A program made the translations under genes and the position numbers. Below the pieces are notes generated by a model. The model made no database searches. It saw nothing but the letters and a program-made list of their open reading frames with translations, and had not been told where the DNA came from. Positions 37,644 through 48,505 of a DNA stretch of 64,000 nucleotides are shown piece after piece. Source of the DNA: Streptomyces sp. NBC_01353 (GTDB taxonomy: Bacteria > Actinomycetota > Actinomycetes > Streptomycetales > Streptomycetaceae); assembly GCF_036237275.1 (NCBI RefSeq), contig NZ_CP108352.1, positions 3,596,001-3,660,000 on the forward strand, read 5' to 3'. The stretch's first letter is position 1, and each line of letters begins with the position of its first letter.

Positions 37644-38291
37644 TTACTTCTTGAGCGCGGCCATCGCCTTCGCGGTGACCTCGTTCACCTTGCCGAGCGC
37701 CGAGATCGTTACGACCAGGTTCTGCGCCCGGTAGTAGTCGATGATCGGCTCGGTCTGGGTGTGGTAGACCTCCAGGCGCCTGCGGACGGTCTCCTCGGAG
37801 TCGTCGTCGCGCTGGTAGAGCTCGCCGCCGCACACGTCGCACACACCCGCGGTCTTCGGCGGCGTGTAGGTGACGTGGAAGACGTGCGCGCTGTCGTTGC
37901 GGCAGATGCGGCGACCCGCGATCCGCTTCACGACCTCGTCCTCGGGGACCTCCAGGTCCAGGACAGCGTCCAGCTGCATGTCCTCGGCCTTGAGGACCGT
38001 GTCCAGAGCCTCGGCCTGGGCCACGTTCCGCGGGAACCCGTCCAGCAGGAAGCCGTTGACGGCGTCCGGCTGCTCCATCCGGTCCTTGGCCATTCCGATG
38101 GTCACCTCGTCGGGGACAAGGTCGCCGGCGTCCATGTACGCCTTGGCCTTGAGACCCAGCTCCGTGCCCTGCGAGATGTTGGCGCGGAACAGGTCACCCG
38201 TGGAGATGTGCGGAATGTCCAGGTTCTTGGCAAGGAACGCGGCCTGCGTGCCCTTGCCCGCACCGGGCGGTCCGACGAGGACGATTCGCAT
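37644..38291 (-). CDS. adk: Adenylate kinase
   Basis: 215 aa. Walker A is GPPGAGKGTQAAFLAKNL; STGDLFRA and GFLLDGFPRN bind AMP. The long LID (residues about 125-160) contains CRN and CDVC, a partial zinc-type pattern. Its ATG overlaps the secY stop (TGATG), so it is coupled to secY. Confidence 0.98.
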   Translation of the reverse strand: MRIVLVGPPGAGKGTQAAFLAKNLDIPHISTGDLFRANISQGTELGLKAKAYMDAGDLVPDEVTIGMAKDRMEQPDAVNGFLLDGFPRNVAQAEALDTVLKAEDMQLDAVLDLEVPEDEVVKRIAGRRICRNDSAHVFHVTYTPPKTAGVCDVCGGELYQRDDDSEETVRRRLEVYHTQTEPIIDYYRAQNLVVTISALGKVNEVTAKAMAALKK

Positions 38292-39610
38292 CAGCGGAGG
38301 AACCCTTCGTAATTGCGCTGCTGGAGCTGGCTCTCGATCTGCTTCACGGTCTCCAGCCCCACACCCACGATGATGAGGATGCTCGTCCCACCGAACGGGA
38401 AGTTGGCATTGGCGCCACCGAAGCCTGCCAACGCCATCGTCGGCACAAGAGCGATCAGACCCAGATACAGCGAGCCCGGCCAAGTGATCCGGTTGAGCAC
38501 GTAGCTCAGATACTCGGCAGTAGGTCGACCAGCCCGGATACCCGGGATGAAGCCACCATACTTCTTCATGTTGTCGGCAACTTCCTCGGGGTTGAACGAG
38601 ATCGCCACGTAGAAGAAGGCGAAGAACACGATCAGGAGGAAGTACGTCGCGATGTAGTAGGGGTGGTCACCCTTGACGAAGTGGGCTTCGATCCAGGTCT
38701 TCCACCCTGAGGTGGAGTTCGAGAACTGCGCGATCAAGGCCGGGATGTAGAGCAACGACGAGGCGAAGATGACAGGAATCACACCTGCCTGGTTCACCTT
38801 GAGCGGGATATAAGTGGACGTTCCGCCGTAGGACCTGCGGCCGATCATCCGCTTCGCGTACTGCACCGGGATACGCCGCTGGGCCTGCTCGACGAAGACG
38901 ACGAGCGCCACCATCACGAAGCCGACCAGGATGACGGTGCCGAACTCGATCCAGCCCTTGGCGAGCTTGCCGCTCTCCTTGATGGCCCACAGCGCGCCCG
39001 GGAAGCCGGCGGCGATCGAGATGAACATCAGGATCGACATGCCGTTGCCGATGCCGCGGTCGGTGATGAGCTCACCGAGCCACATGACGACGGCGGTACC
39101 GGCGGTCATCGTGATGACCATCGTGGCGATGGTGAAGACCGACGGGTCCGGAACGACCTGGTTGGCCACCGTGCAGCCGCTGAACAGCGCACCGCTCTTG
39201 GCAGTGGCGACGAGACCGGTGCCCTGGAGGATGGCGAGGGCGATCGTCAGATAACGCGTGTACTGCGTGATCTTCGCGGTACCCGACTGCCCCTCCTTCT
39301 TCAGGGCTTCCAGACGCGGGATCACGACGGTCAGCAGCTGCAGGATGATGCTCGCCGTGATGTACGGCATGATGCCGAGCGCGAAGATGGTGATCTGCAG
39401 CAGCGCTCCGCCACTGAACATGTTCACCAGGCCGAACAGGGTGTTGTTGCCCTGGCTCGCCTGGTCCACACACTGCTGTACGGCCTTGTAACTGACACCG
39501 GGTACGGGGATGTGTGCCCCGAGCCGGTACAGCACGATGATGCCGAGCGTGAAGAGCAGCTTCTTGCGCAGGTCGGGCGTCTTGAACGCCCGGGCGAACG
39601 CGGTGAGCAC
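38291..39610 (-). CDS. secY: Preprotein translocase subunit SecY
   Basis: Central membrane channel of the Sec export machinery; 439 aa and ten spans. KLLFTLGIIVLYRLGAHIPVPGV begins the first span, and the cytoplasmic loops KRMIGRRSYGGTSTYIPLKVN and IRAGRPTAEYL are standard. It starts with GTG or ATG-type context after AGGAGG. It is separated from rplO by a terminator. Confidence 0.98.
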   Translation of the reverse strand: MLTAFARAFKTPDLRKKLLFTLGIIVLYRLGAHIPVPGVSYKAVQQCVDQASQGNNTLFGLVNMFSGGALLQITIFALGIMPYITASIILQLLTVVIPRLEALKKEGQSGTAKITQYTRYLTIALAILQGTGLVATAKSGALFSGCTVANQVVPDPSVFTIATMVITMTAGTAVVMWLGELITDRGIGNGMSILMFISIAAGFPGALWAIKESGKLAKGWIEFGTVILVGFVMVALVVFVEQAQRRIPVQYAKRMIGRRSYGGTSTYIPLKVNQAGVIPVIFASSLLYIPALIAQFSNSTSGWKTWIEAHFVKGDHPYYIATYFLLIVFFAFFYVAISFNPEEVADNMKKYGGFIPGIRAGRPTAEYLSYVLNRITWPGSLYLGLIALVPTMALAGFGGANANFPFGGTSILIIVGVGLETVKQIESQLQQRNYEGFLR

Positions 39611-39762
39611 GGTGCCTCCTGCGACCCCCGCGCCATGCGCCAGAGGTGACGGTCTTGAGGTTCGACGAATAGGTACCAGTCAAAAACCGTGCGGGCATAC
39701 CGCACGGAGCATAGACAGTGCACGCCACCTTACCGGCGGACATGCCCCCCTAGGAACGACCA

Positions 39763-39796
39763 ACCGGGGATGCCCCTTATGAGAGGCATCCCCGGT
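39763..39796 (-). terminator. Hairpin terminator between rplO and secY
   Basis: 12-bp perfect arms (ACCGGGGATGCC / GGCATCCCCGGT) with a 10-nt loop, 26 bp past the rplO stop. The 211-bp rplO-secY gap also leaves room for a secY promoter, but none is clear. Confidence 0.8.
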
Positions 39797-39821
39797 CGGA
39801 TGTTCAAGCCATCGAGTCGTC

Positions 39822-40277
39822 TCAGACGAGCTCGGTGACGGTGCCGCCCGCGGCGGCGATCTTCTCCTTGGCGGAGCCGGAGACGGCGTCAACCGTCACC
39901 TGCAGCGCCACGGAGATCTCGCCGGCGCCGAGCACCTTGACGAGGCTGTTCTTGCGCACCGCGCCCTTGGCGACCAGGTCGGCCACCGTGACCTCTCCAC
40001 CCTCGGGGTAGAGAGCGCCGAGCTTCTCCAGGTTCACGACCTGGTACTCGGTGCGGAACGGGTTCTTGAAGCCCTTGAGCTTCGGCAGACGCATGTGGAG
40101 GGGCATCTGCCCACCCTCGAAGCGCTGCGGAACCTGGTAACGGGCCTTCGTGCCCTTGGTACCACGACCGGCCGTCTTACCCTTCGACGCCTCACCACGA
40201 CCAACACGGGTCTTGGCGGTCTTGGCGCCCGGGGCGGGACGGAGGTTGTGGACCTTCAGCGGGTTGTTCTCCGCCAT
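39822..40277 (-). CDS. rplO: 50S ribosomal protein L15
   Basis: 151 aa. [33 protein letters not shown] is the typical N-terminal loop. The ATG at 40277 lies 1 nt after rpmD. Last gene of the spc cluster before the terminator. Confidence 0.98.
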   Translation of the reverse strand: MAENNPLKVHNLRPAPGAKTAKTRVGRGEASKGKTAGRGTKGTKARYQVPQRFEGGQMPLHMRLPKLKGFKNPFRTEYQVVNLEKLGALYPEGGEVTVADLVAKGAVRKNSLVKVLGAGEISVALQVTVDAVSGSAKEKIAAAGGTVTELV

Positions 40278-40278
40278 G

Positions 40279-40461
40279 TCAGTCGACCTCCTCAACCGTC
40301 ACGAGGTGGCGGACGGTGTGCACCATTCCGCGGAACTCGGGGCGGTCCTCCTTGACGACCACGTCGTTCAGGCGCTTGAGCCCGAGCGAACGCAGGGTGT
40401 CGCGGTGGTTCTGCTTAGTGCCGATGTACGACTTCGTCTGCGTGATCTTGAGGCGGGCCAT
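40279..40461 (-). CDS. rpmD: 50S ribosomal protein L30
   Basis: 60 aa: [20 protein letters not shown]...[13 protein letters not shown]. Its ATG overlaps the rpsE stop by 1 nt (TAATG). Confidence 0.98.
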   Translation of the reverse strand: MARLKITQTKSYIGTKQNHRDTLRSLGLKRLNDVVVKEDRPEFRGMVHTVRHLVTVEEVD

Positions 40462-41063
40462 TACGCACCCGCTCCCGCACGAGCACGGAGCAGAGCCGCG
40501 GGGGCGACGTCCTCGAGGGGCAGACCACGGCGAGCCGCGATCTCCTCGGGACGCTGCAGGCCCTTCAGGGCCTCCACGGTCGCGTGCACGATGTTGATCG
40601 CGTTGTCGGAGCCGAGCGACTTCGACAGGATGTCGTGAACGCCGGCGCACTCGAGCACGGCACGCACCGGGCCACCGGCGATAACGCCGGTACCGGGGGA
40701 AGCCGGCTTGAGCAGGACGACGCCCGCGGCCTTCTCGCCCTGAATCGGGTGAGGGATGGTGCCCTGGATGCGGGGAACCTTGAAGAAGTTCTTCTTGGCT
40801 TCCTCGACACCCTTGGCGATGGCCGCGGGAACTTCCTTGGCCTTGCCGTAACCGACACCTACGGTGCCGTCACCGTCGCCCACCACGACCAGCGCGGTGA
40901 AGCTGAAGCGACGACCACCCTTGACAACCTTGGCGACGCGGTTGATCGCGACAACGCGCTCAACGTACGCGGTCTTCTCGGCGGCAGCGCCACCGTCGCG
41001 GCCCTTCCGGTCCCGCCGCTCGCCGCCACCGGCACCGCTTCCGCGGCGCTGGGGTCCAGCCAT
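40461..41063 (-). CDS. rpsE: 30S ribosomal protein S5
   Basis: 200 aa. After a Gly/Arg-rich N-terminal extension ([20 protein letters not shown]) the core starts at [45 protein letters not shown] and the C-terminal [12 protein letters not shown] follow. Next gene is rpmD, coupled. Confidence 0.98.
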   Translation of the reverse strand: MAGPQRRGSGAGGGERRDRKGRDGGAAAEKTAYVERVVAINRVAKVVKGGRRFSFTALVVVGDGDGTVGVGYGKAKEVPAAIAKGVEEAKKNFFKVPRIQGTIPHPIQGEKAAGVVLLKPASPGTGVIAGGPVRAVLECAGVHDILSKSLGSDNAINIVHATVEALKGLQRPEEIAARRGLPLEDVAPAALLRARAGAGA

Positions 41064-41108
41064 TGGATTACCTCTCTCTGTTACGTCCGTTAGTCCCGGA
41101 ACCGGGGC

Positions 41109-41492
41109 TTAGAACTTCAGCCCGGCTTCGCGGGCGGCGTCAGCCAGAGCGGCAATGCGCCCGGCGTACCTGTTGCCACCACGGTCGAACACGACAGCAT
41201 CGACACCGGCGGCCTTGGCGCGCTCGGCGACCAGGGCGCCGACCTGCTTGGCCTGCGACGACTTGTCACCCTCGCCACCACGGATCGACGCGTCCAGGTT
41301 CGACGCAGACGCAAGGGTGTGACCCTTGAGGTCGTCGATGACCTGAGCGGTGATACCGCGGTTCGAACGCGTCACGACGAGGCGCGGACGCTCCGCCGTA
41401 CCCGACACGTTCTTGCGGATGCGGATGTGACGGCGGGCCTTGGCCGCACGCTTGTAAGCGTCGCCCTTGGCGATCTTCACACCGTATGCCAT
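41109..41492 (-). CDS. rplR: 50S ribosomal protein L18
   Basis: 127 aa. [20 protein letters not shown] and [27 protein letters not shown] identify the 5S rRNA-binding protein. It starts 3 nt after rplF. Confidence 0.98.
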   Translation of the reverse strand: MAYGVKIAKGDAYKRAAKARRHIRIRKNVSGTAERPRLVVTRSNRGITAQVIDDLKGHTLASASNLDASIRGGEGDKSSQAKQVGALVAERAKAAGVDAVVFDRGGNRYAGRIAALADAAREAGLKF

Positions 41493-41495
41493 GGC

Positions 41496-42035
41496 TTACT
41501 TACCAGCCTTTCCGACCTTGCGGCGGATGACCTCGCCGGCGTACTTGACGCCCTTGGCCTTGTACGGGTCGGGCTTCCGCAGCTTGCGGATGTTCGCCGC
41601 GACCTCGCCGACCTTCTGCTTGTCGATGCCCTCGACCGAGAACTTGGTCGGCGACTCGACCTTGAACGAGATGCCCTCGGGCGCCTCGATCAGGATCGGG
41701 TGGCTGTAGCCGAGCTGGAACTCCAGGTTGGAGCCCTTCGCGGCCACGCGGTAACCGACACCGCTGATCTCGAGCGCCTTCACGTAACCCTGGGTCACAC
41801 CGGTGATCATGTTGGCCACCAGCGTGCGGGACAGGCCGTGAAGGGCCTTGTTCTGACGCTCGTCGTTCGGACGGGTGACGTTGAGAACGTCGCCCTCACC
41901 CTTAACGATCTCGATCGGCGCAGCGACGGTGTGGCTCAGGGTGCCCTTGGAACCCTTCACCGTGACCGTACGGCCATCGATGGTGACGTCCACGCCGGCG
42001 GGAACCTGGATAGGCAGCTTGCCAATACGCGACAT
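41496..42035 (-). CDS. rplF: 50S ribosomal protein L6
   Basis: 179 aa. [41 protein letters not shown] and the C-terminal [25 protein letters not shown] are diagnostic. Confidence 0.99.
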   Translation of the reverse strand: MSRIGKLPIQVPAGVDVTIDGRTVTVKGSKGTLSHTVAAPIEIVKGEGDVLNVTRPNDERQNKALHGLSRTLVANMITGVTQGYVKALEISGVGYRVAAKGSNLEFQLGYSHPILIEAPEGISFKVESPTKFSVEGIDKQKVGEVAANIRKLRKPDPYKAKGVKYAGEVIRRKVGKAGK

Positions 42036-42056
42036 TAGCTATTCCTCCGTTCCCGA

Positions 42057-42455
42057 CTACCAGACGTAGGCGAGGACTTCCCCACCTACGCCCTTCTTGC
42101 CTGCCTGCTGGCCGGTCAGGAGACCGTGGGACGTGGAGATGATCGCCACGCCCAGGCCACCGAGGACCTTCGGCAGGTTGGTGGACTTCGCGTAAACCCG
42201 GAGGCCCGGCTTCGAGATCCGCTTGATGCCCGCGATGGAGCGCTCACGGTTCGGACCGAACTTGAGCTCGAGGACGAGGTTCTTGCCGACCTCGGCGTCC
42301 TCGACCTTCCAGCCCGTGATGAAGCCCTCCTGCTGGAGGATTTCCGCGATGTGAGACTTGATCTTGCTGTGCGGCATCGCCACGGTGTCGTGGTACGCCG
42401 AGTTCGCGTTACGCAGACGAGTCAGCATGTCCGCGATCGGATCAGTCATGGTCAT
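42057..42455 (-). CDS. rpsH: 30S ribosomal protein S8
   Basis: 132 aa starting [20 protein letters not shown]; an internal ATG two codons later is possible. [26 protein letters not shown] is the typical end. A 208-bp gap separates it from rpsN, longer than usual in the spc cluster; I see no gene in that gap. Confidence 0.98.
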   Translation of the reverse strand: MTMTDPIADMLTRLRNANSAYHDTVAMPHSKIKSHIAEILQQEGFITGWKVEDAEVGKNLVLELKFGPNRERSIAGIKRISKPGLRVYAKSTNLPKVLGGLGVAIISTSHGLLTGQQAGKKGVGGEVLAYVW

Positions 42456-42663
42456 GAATTGGCCTTCGGCCTCTCTCGCCGGGGTTTCCTGTATGCGCCA
42501 TCCCTCTCCCCACACAGGGGCGGGACGGGTGCGGCGCGGGGACCTACGGCGTAGTAAGTCGTACGGGCGGCAGACGCCCAACCCTCCTAGCCTAAGCCAT
42601 GGAGGGGTGGGCCTCTGCCAACCCATTGCTTACCGAGAGACTCCGGTCATCCCAATTAAGGGA

Positions 42664-42849
42664 TTACCAGGAGCTCTTGGTCACGCCCGGCAGCTCGCCA
42701 CGGTGAGCCATCTCACGAAGGCACACGCGGCACAGGCCGAACTTGCGGTACACGGAGTGGGGACGACCACAACGCTGGCAGCGCGTGTAGCCACGCACGC
42801 CGAACTTGGGCTTGCGGGCAGCCTTCGCGATGAGAGCCTTCTTCGCCAT
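42664..42849 (-). CDS. rpsN: 30S ribosomal protein S14, zinc type
   Basis: 61 aa. It carries CQRC and CRVC zinc pairs, so this is the zinc-binding (type Z) S14. It lies 5 bp after rplE. Confidence 0.98.
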   Translation of the reverse strand: MAKKALIAKAARKPKFGVRGYTRCQRCGRPHSVYRKFGLCRVCLREMAHRGELPGVTKSSW

Positions 42850-42854
42850 CTCGC

Positions 42855-43412
42855 TTACGCCTCCTTGAACGGGAAGCCGAGGTGACGGAGAAGGGCACGG
42901 CCCTCAGCGTCGTTGGTCGCCGTGGTCACCACGGTGATGTCCATACCCCGGACACGGTCGATCTTGTCCTGGTCGATCTCGTGGAACATGACCTGCTCCG
43001 TGAGACCGAAGGTGTAGTTGCCACGCCCGTCGAACTGCTTGGGGGACAGACCACGGAAGTCGCGGATGCGCGGAAGCGCGAGCGACAGGGTGCGGTCCAG
43101 GAACTCCCACATGCGGTCGCCACGGAGGGTGACGTGCGCACCGATCGGCTGACCCTCACGCAGCTTGAACTGCGCGATGGACTTCCGAGCCTTGGTGACG
43201 GCCGGCTTCTGGCCGGTGATCGTGGTGAGGTCGCGGATGGCGCCCTCGATCAGCTTGGAGTCGCGGGCGGCGTCGCCCACACCCATGTTGACCACGACCT
43301 TGACGAGGCCGGGGATCTGCATGACGTTCTCGTACGAGAACTCCTCACGCAGCTTGCCCGCGATCTCCTCGCGGTACTTCGTCTTGAGACGCGGAGTGGT
43401 GGTGGTAGCCAT
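42855..43412 (-). CDS. rplE: 50S ribosomal protein L5
   Basis: 185 aa. [35 protein letters not shown] and [20 protein letters not shown] are diagnostic. Its ATG overlaps the rplX stop (TGATG). Confidence 0.99.
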   Translation of the reverse strand: MATTTTPRLKTKYREEIAGKLREEFSYENVMQIPGLVKVVVNMGVGDAARDSKLIEGAIRDLTTITGQKPAVTKARKSIAQFKLREGQPIGAHVTLRGDRMWEFLDRTLSLALPRIRDFRGLSPKQFDGRGNYTFGLTEQVMFHEIDQDKIDRVRGMDITVVTTATNDAEGRALLRHLGFPFKEA

Positions 43413-43723
43413 CAGATGTCCTCACCCGTCCGCTTGGCAACGCGGATCTTGTTGCCCTCGTCGTCGAAGCGGTAACCGACGCGCGTGACGACCTTCTTGC
43501 CGTCCTTCTCCACGACGAGCTGAACGTTGCTCACGTGGACAGGGGCCTCGGTCGTGACGATGCCACCGGCCTGCGACGGGCCGGCCTTGGTGTGCTTCTT
43601 GACCCGGTTGACACCCTCGACCAGGACGCGGTTCTCACGGGGGAAGGCCGTGATGACCTTGCCCTGCTTGCCCTTGTCCTTACCGGTGATGACCTGGACC
43701 AGGTCGCCCTTCTTGATCTTCAT
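43412..43723 (-). CDS. rplX: 50S ribosomal protein L24
   Basis: 103 aa. [20 protein letters not shown] is the KOW motif; [12 protein letters not shown] follows. It begins 2 nt after rplN. Confidence 0.98.
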   Translation of the reverse strand: MKIKKGDLVQVITGKDKGKQGKVITAFPRENRVLVEGVNRVKKHTKAGPSQAGGIVTTEAPVHVSNVQLVVEKDGKKVVTRVGYRFDDEGNKIRVAKRTGEDI

Positions 43724-43725
43724 GC

Positions 43726-44094
43726 TTACAGCACCTCCGGCGCGAGCGAGATGATCTTCATGAACTTCTTCTCGCGCAGCTCACGGCCCACCGGGCCGAA
43801 GATACGGGTGCCACGAGGGTCGCCGTCGTTCTTGAGAATGACAGCGGCGTTCTCGTCGAAGCGAATGTACGAGCCGTCCTGGCGGCGGCGCTCCTTGACG
43901 GTGCGAACGATGACCGCCTTGACGACGTCACCCTTCTTCACGTTGCCACCGGGGATCGCGTCCTTGACGGTGGCGACGATGACGTCACCGATGCCCGCGT
44001 AGCGGCGACCGGAACCACCGAGAACACGGATGCAAAGGATCTCCTTGGCACCAGTGTTGTCGGCGACACGCAGTCGCGACTCCTGCTGGATCAC
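43726..44094 (-). CDS. rplN: 50S ribosomal protein L14
   Basis: 122 aa with a GTG start ([29 protein letters not shown]). First gene of the spc cluster, 106 bp after rpsQ and behind two hairpins. Confidence 0.99.
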   Translation of the reverse strand: MIQQESRLRVADNTGAKEILCIRVLGGSGRRYAGIGDVIVATVKDAIPGGNVKKGDVVKAVIVRTVKERRRQDGSYIRFDENAAVILKNDGDPRGTRIFGPVGRELREKKFMKIISLAPEVL

Positions 44095-44122
44095 GTCTAT
44101 CTCCTGATTGTCTGCCGGTTCC

Positions 44123-44198
44123 CGGTGGGGGACCGCCCCTTACGGGGCGAGTCCCCCACCGAGCCTGGCGGAACTGACCTGAGGGAAACCCCTCAGGT
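44123..44198 (-). terminator. Two tandem hairpins at the S10/spc boundary
   Basis: Hairpin 1 (44177-44198, ACCTGAGG/CCTCAGGT) starts right after the rpsQ stop. Hairpin 2 (44123-44161) is a long stem, CGGTGGGGGAC plus an inner CGCCCC stem with a TTAC loop. They may end or attenuate S10 transcription, or be RNA-processing sites. Confidence 0.65.
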
Positions 44199-44200
44199 GA

Positions 44201-44482
44201 TTACTTGGCCTTCTCGAGGATCTCGATGACGCGCCAGTGCTTCGTCGACGACAGCTTCCGGGTCTCCATCAGGAGGACGCGGTCGCCGACGCCGGCAGCG
44301 TTCTGCTCGTCGTGAGCCTTGAGCTTGTTCGTACGGCGGATGACCTTGCCGTACAGCGCGTGCTTGACGCGGTCCTCAACGGCGACGACGACGGTCTTGT
44401 CCATCTTGTCGCTGACGACCAGGCCCTCACGGACCTTGCGGGCGTTACGCGCGGTCTTCTCAGTCACATTGCTCTCGCTCAT
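44201..44482 (-). CDS. rpsQ: 30S ribosomal protein S17
   Basis: 93 aa. [27 protein letters not shown] and [19 protein letters not shown] are diagnostic. Its ATG overlaps the rpmC stop (TGATG). Last gene of the S10 cluster. Confidence 0.98.
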   Translation of the reverse strand: MSESNVTEKTARNARKVREGLVVSDKMDKTVVVAVEDRVKHALYGKVIRRTNKLKAHDEQNAAGVGDRVLLMETRKLSSTKHWRVIEILEKAK

Positions 44483-44706
44483 CAGGCGCTCTCCACCGTC
44501 TCGATGCCCAGCTCGCGCTCACGCATCAGGGTGTAGATCCGGGCGATGTCCTTACGGACGGACTTGAGCCGACCGTGGTTCTCGAGCTGGCCCGTCGCCG
44601 CCTGGAAGCGGAGGTTGAACAGCTCTTCCTTGGCCTCGCGGAGCTTGGCGACAAGCTCCTCGTTGCCCAGCTCGCGCAGCTCGGACGCCTTGGTACCGGC
44701 GGTCAT
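44482..44706 (-). CDS. rpmC: 50S ribosomal protein L29
   Basis: 74 aa. [27 protein letters not shown] is the helical hairpin of L29. The ATG overlaps the rplP stop; a GTG one codon upstream is also possible. Confidence 0.98.
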   Translation of the reverse strand: MTAGTKASELRELGNEELVAKLREAKEELFNLRFQAATGQLENHGRLKSVRKDIARIYTLMRERELGIETVESA

Positions 44707-45125
44707 CACAGCTCACCTGCTTCGCGCTTAACGATCTTGCACTTCATCGGCAGCTTGTGGGCCGCACGGGTCAGGGCCTCGCGCGCGATCTTCTCGTTCG
44801 GGTAGGACAGCTCGAACATCACCCGACCGGGCTTGACGTTCGCGATCCACCACTCCGGCGAACCCTTACCGGAACCCATGCGGGTCTCGGCAGGCTTCTT
44901 GGTCAGCGGGCGGTCCGGGTAGATGTTGATCCAGACCTTGCCGCCACGCTTGATGTGGCGGGTCATCGCGATACGAGCCGCCTCGATCTGGCGGTTGGTC
45001 ACGTACGCCGGAGTGAGGGCCTGAATGCCGTACTCGCCGAACGCAACCTGCGTACCACCCTTGGACATACCGCTGCGCTTCGGGTGGTGCTGCTTGCGGT
45101 GCTTGACCCTACGGGGGATCAGCAT
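44706..45125 (-). CDS. rplP: 50S ribosomal protein L16
   Basis: 139 aa. [33 protein letters not shown] at the start and [24 protein letters not shown] in the middle are diagnostic. It lies 5 bp after rpsC. Confidence 0.99.
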   Translation of the reverse strand: MLIPRRVKHRKQHHPKRSGMSKGGTQVAFGEYGIQALTPAYVTNRQIEAARIAMTRHIKRGGKVWINIYPDRPLTKKPAETRMGSGKGSPEWWIANVKPGRVMFELSYPNEKIAREALTRAAHKLPMKCKIVKREAGEL

Positions 45126-45130
45126 TTCGG

Positions 45131-45967
45131 TCAGGCCTCCGTTCCGGTGCTCTCAGCAGCCGGAGCGGCGGCGGGAGCGTCGGCCTTGGGGGCCTCGGCA
45201 GCCTGAGCCTGCTGCGGCTTGCGACCGCGACCGCCACGCTCGCCACCGCGACCACCGCGGCCACCGGCCGGACGGTCACCGGCGCCACGGGCCGGGCGGT
45301 TACCCGCACGGGCCGCTGCGTTCTCGGCGCGGACCTCGGCGATGTTCTTGACGTCGCCCTTGTAGATCCAGACCTTCACGCCGATGCGGCCGAAGGTCGT
45401 CTTGGCCTCGAAGAAGCCGTAGTCGACGTTCGCGCGGAGCGTGTGCAGGGGCACACGGCCCTCGCGGTAGAACTCCGAGCGGGACATCTCGGCGCCGCCG
45501 AGGCGACCGCCGCACTGGATCTTGATGCCCTTGGCGCCGGCCTTCATCGTGCCCTGCATGCTCTTACGCATGGCGCGACGGAAGGAGACGCGGGAGGAGA
45601 GCTGCTCGGCAACGGCCTGAGCAACCAGCTGAGCGTCCATCTCGGGGTTCTTGACCTCGAGGATGTTCAGCTGGACCTGCTTGCCCGTGAGCTTCTCGAG
45701 GTCGCCGCGGATGCGGTCGGCCTCGGCGCCACGGCGGCCGATGACGATGCCGGGACGCGCGGTGTGGATGTCCACCCGCACGCGGTCACGGGTGCGCTCG
45801 ATCTCAACCTTCGAGATGCCGGCGCGCTCCATGCCGGACGTCATCATCCGACGGATGGCGACGTCTTCCTTGACGTAGTCCTTGTACAGCTTGTCGGCGT
45901 ACCAGCGGGACTTGAAGTCCGTGGTGATGCCGAGCCGGAACCCATGCGGGTTAACCTTCTGGCCCAT
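45131..45967 (-). CDS. rpsC: 30S ribosomal protein S3
   Basis: 278 aa. The KH core has [20 protein letters not shown] and the C-terminal domain [21 protein letters not shown] ~65-residue Arg/Gly- then Ala/Pro-rich tail ([16 protein letters not shown]...) exceeds the E. coli length and is typical of actinobacteria. Its start overlaps the rplV stop (TAATG). Confidence 0.98.
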   Translation of the reverse strand: MGQKVNPHGFRLGITTDFKSRWYADKLYKDYVKEDVAIRRMMTSGMERAGISKVEIERTRDRVRVDIHTARPGIVIGRRGAEADRIRGDLEKLTGKQVQLNILEVKNPEMDAQLVAQAVAEQLSSRVSFRRAMRKSMQGTMKAGAKGIKIQCGGRLGGAEMSRSEFYREGRVPLHTLRANVDYGFFEAKTTFGRIGVKVWIYKGDVKNIAEVRAENAAARAGNRPARGAGDRPAGGRGGRGGERGGRGRKPQQAQAAEAPKADAPAAAPAAESTGTEA

Positions 45968-46314
45968 TACCGGGTTCCTTCCTTGCTGCTGACGACCACG
46001 GTGATGTGGCTGGTCCGCTTACGGATCCGGTAGGCACGGCCCTGAGCACGCGGACGGAACCGCTTCAGGGTCGGGCCCTCATCCACGAACGCCTCGCTGA
46101 TGAACAGCGAAGAGGCGTCACTGTGGTCGTAGTTGTGCGCGGCGTTGGCAATGGCGCTGTCAAGCACCTTGCCGACCGGCACGCTCGCGGCCTGCGGGGC
46201 GAAACGCAGGACCGCCTGAGCCTCCGTGGCATCCATGCCACGGATAAGGTCCACCACGCGGCGGGCCTTCATGGGCGTGACGCGGATGTACCGCGCCTGG
46301 GCCCTGGCTTCCAT
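45967..46314 (-). CDS. rplV: 50S ribosomal protein L22
   Basis: 115 aa from the ATG at 46314, which follows GGAAGG; an ATG ten codons upstream is in frame but has no good site. [19 protein letters not shown] and the tunnel loop [24 protein letters not shown] are diagnostic. Confidence 0.97.
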   Translation of the reverse strand: MEARAQARYIRVTPMKARRVVDLIRGMDATEAQAVLRFAPQAASVPVGKVLDSAIANAAHNYDHSDASSLFISEAFVDEGPTLKRFRPRAQGRAYRIRKRTSHITVVVSSKEGTR

Positions 46315-46356
46315 GGTTGTCCTTCCAGTGTCTGTCATGGTCATTCCACCCCGCTA

Positions 46357-46638
46357 CTAGCGGCGCTTCGACTTCCGGTCGTCCTTCACGTGACCCCGGA
46401 AGGTGCGCGTCGGCGAGAACTCGCCGAGCTTGTGGCCGACCATCGACTCGGTGACAAACACCGGAATGTGGGTCTTGCCGTTGTGCACCGCGATCGTGTG
46501 GCCGAGCATGGCCGGGATGATCATCGAGCGACGGGACCAGGTCTTGATGACGTTCTTGGTACCGGCTTCGTTCTGTACGTCCACCTTCTTTACGAGGTGT
46601 CCGTCGACGAAGGGTCCCTTCTTGAGACTGCGCGGCAT
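46357..46638 (-). CDS. rpsS: 30S ribosomal protein S19
   Basis: 93 aa. [20 protein letters not shown] and [29 protein letters not shown] are diagnostic. It lies 12 bp after rplB. Confidence 0.99.
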   Translation of the reverse strand: MPRSLKKGPFVDGHLVKKVDVQNEAGTKNVIKTWSRRSMIIPAMLGHTIAVHNGKTHIPVFVTESMVGHKLGEFSPTRTFRGHVKDDRKSKRR

Positions 46639-46650
46639 CTAAACCCGCTC

Positions 46651-47487
46651 CTAGCGCTTCTTGTTCGTCTTGCGGCGGCGGACGATGTACTTGCTCGAAG
46701 CCTTCTTCGGCGAGCGAGTACGACCCTCCTTCTGACCCCACGGGGAGACCGGGTGGCGACCACCGGAGGTCTTGCCCTCACCACCACCGTGCGGGTGGTC
46801 CACCGGGTTCATCGCCACACCGCGAACGGTCGGGCGAACGCCCAGCCAGCGCTTACGGCCGGCCTTGCCCCAGTTGATGTTCGACTGCTCGGCGTTGCCG
46901 ACCTCGCCGATGGTGGCGCGGCAGCGGGCGTCGACGAGACGGATCTCACCGGACGGCATACGAAGGTGGGCCATCGTGCCCTCCTTCGCCAGCAGCTGCA
47001 CAGAGGCACCAGCGGAGCGCGCGAACTTGGCGCCGCCACCGGGACGGATCTCGATCGCGTGGATCGTGGTACCGACCGGGATGTTGCGGAGCGCCAGGTT
47101 GTTGCCGGGCTTGATGTCCGCGCCGGGGCCGTTCTCGACGCGGTCACCCTGCGTCAGACCCTTGGGGGCGATGATGTAGCGCTTCTCGCCGTCCACGTAG
47201 TGGAGCAGCGCGATGCGCGCGGTGCGGTTGGGGTCGTACTCGATGTGAGCGACCTTGGCCGGCACGCCGTCCTTGTCGTGACGACGGAAGTCGATCACGC
47301 GGTAGGCGCGCTTGTGTCCACCACCCTGGTGGCGAACGGTGATCCGGCCGGTGTTGTTACGGCCGCCCTTGCTGTGCAGCGGGCGAACCAGCGACTTCTC
47401 CGGCGTGGACCGCGTGATCTCGACGAAGTCGGCTACGGAGGAGCCACGACGGCCCGGCGTAGTCGGCTTGTACTTGCGGATTCCCAT
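46651..47487 (-). CDS. rplB: 50S ribosomal protein L2
   Basis: 278 aa. [18 protein letters not shown], the peptidyl-transferase-centre segment [20 protein letters not shown] and the basic C-terminus are intact. Confidence 0.99.
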   Translation of the reverse strand: MGIRKYKPTTPGRRGSSVADFVEITRSTPEKSLVRPLHSKGGRNNTGRITVRHQGGGHKRAYRVIDFRRHDKDGVPAKVAHIEYDPNRTARIALLHYVDGEKRYIIAPKGLTQGDRVENGPGADIKPGNNLALRNIPVGTTIHAIEIRPGGGAKFARSAGASVQLLAKEGTMAHLRMPSGEIRLVDARCRATIGEVGNAEQSNINWGKAGRKRWLGVRPTVRGVAMNPVDHPHGGGEGKTSGGRHPVSPWGQKEGRTRSPKKASSKYIVRRRKTNKKR

Positions 47488-47527
47488 TTCTCAGTCCTCG
47501 TCCGATTCCGGACGATCCAGACCGCCG

Positions 47528-47851
47528 TTAGGCGGTCGGACCGCCGAAGATGTCGATACGGTTGCCCTCGGCAAGGGTCACGATGGCGCGCTTGGTGTCC
47601 TTGCGCTTACCGAAACCGGCCTTGGTGCGCTTGCGCTTGCCCTGGCGGTTGATCGTGTTGACCCCGGTGACCTTGACCGAGAAGACCGCCTCGACGGCCT
47701 GCTTGATCTGGGTCTTGTTGGCGCCGGGCGCAACGATGAACGTGTACTTGTTCTCGTCGAGCAGCGCGTAGCTCTTCTCGGAAACAACCGGCTTGACGAG
47801 GATGTCACGCGGGTCCGTGAAGGTCTTGCTGGTGATCGTGGCCTCGGACAT
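47528..47851 (-). CDS. rplW: 50S ribosomal protein L23
   Basis: 107 aa. [28 protein letters not shown] is diagnostic of the exit-tunnel protein. The ATG overlaps the rplD stop (TGATG). Confidence 0.98.
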   Translation of the reverse strand: MSEATITSKTFTDPRDILVKPVVSEKSYALLDENKYTFIVAPGANKTQIKQAVEAVFSVKVTGVNTINRQGKRKRTKAGFGKRKDTKRAIVTLAEGNRIDIFGGPTA

Positions 47852-48501
47852 CAGGCCTCGCTCCCTTCGTTGTCAGCGGCCTTGGGGCCAGACACGAAGG
47901 ACTCGAGGGCGGCCTGGGTGAAGACCACGTCGTCGGATCGCATCACGTCGTACGTGTTCAGCTGGCCCGGCTCCAGGATGTGCACCTGGGGCAGGTTGCG
48001 GGCGGACAGCCACGCGGCCTCGTCGGCGCGCTCGACGATCAGGAGCAGGTTCTTGCGCTCCGAGATCTTGCCGAACAGCGTCTTGGCGGCCTTGGTGGAG
48101 ATGCCACCCTCGACCACGCCGGACACGACGTGGATGCGGGAGTGGGTCGCCCGGTCGGAGAGGGCACCGCGGAGAGCGGCGACCTTCATCTTCTTGGGGG
48201 TGCGCTGCGAGTAGTCACGCGGCACGGGACCGTGCACGACGCCACCACCGGCGAACTGCGGGGCGCGGGTCGAACCCTGACGGGCGCGGCCGGTGCCCTT
48301 CTGGCGGTACGGCTTCTTGCCACCACCGCGGACCTCGCCACGACGCTTGACCTTGTGCGTGCCCTGACGGGCGGCGGCCAGCTGCGCGACGACGACCTGG
48401 TGGATCAGCGGGATGCTGATCTTGGCCTCGAAGATCTCGGCCGGGAGCTCGACGGTCCCGGTCTTGTCGCCGGAGGGCGACAGAATGTCAATGGTGCTCA
48501 T
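47851..48501 (-). CDS. rplD: 50S ribosomal protein L4
   Basis: 216 aa. The tunnel loop [25 protein letters not shown] and [22 protein letters not shown] are diagnostic. The ATG at 48501 starts 4 nt after rplC. Confidence 0.99.
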   Translation of the reverse strand: MSTIDILSPSGDKTGTVELPAEIFEAKISIPLIHQVVVAQLAAARQGTHKVKRRGEVRGGGKKPYRQKGTGRARQGSTRAPQFAGGGVVHGPVPRDYSQRTPKKMKVAALRGALSDRATHSRIHVVSGVVEGGISTKAAKTLFGKISERKNLLLIVERADEAAWLSARNLPQVHILEPGQLNTYDVMRSDDVVFTQAALESFVSGPKAADNEGSEA

Positions 48502-48505
48502 ATCC

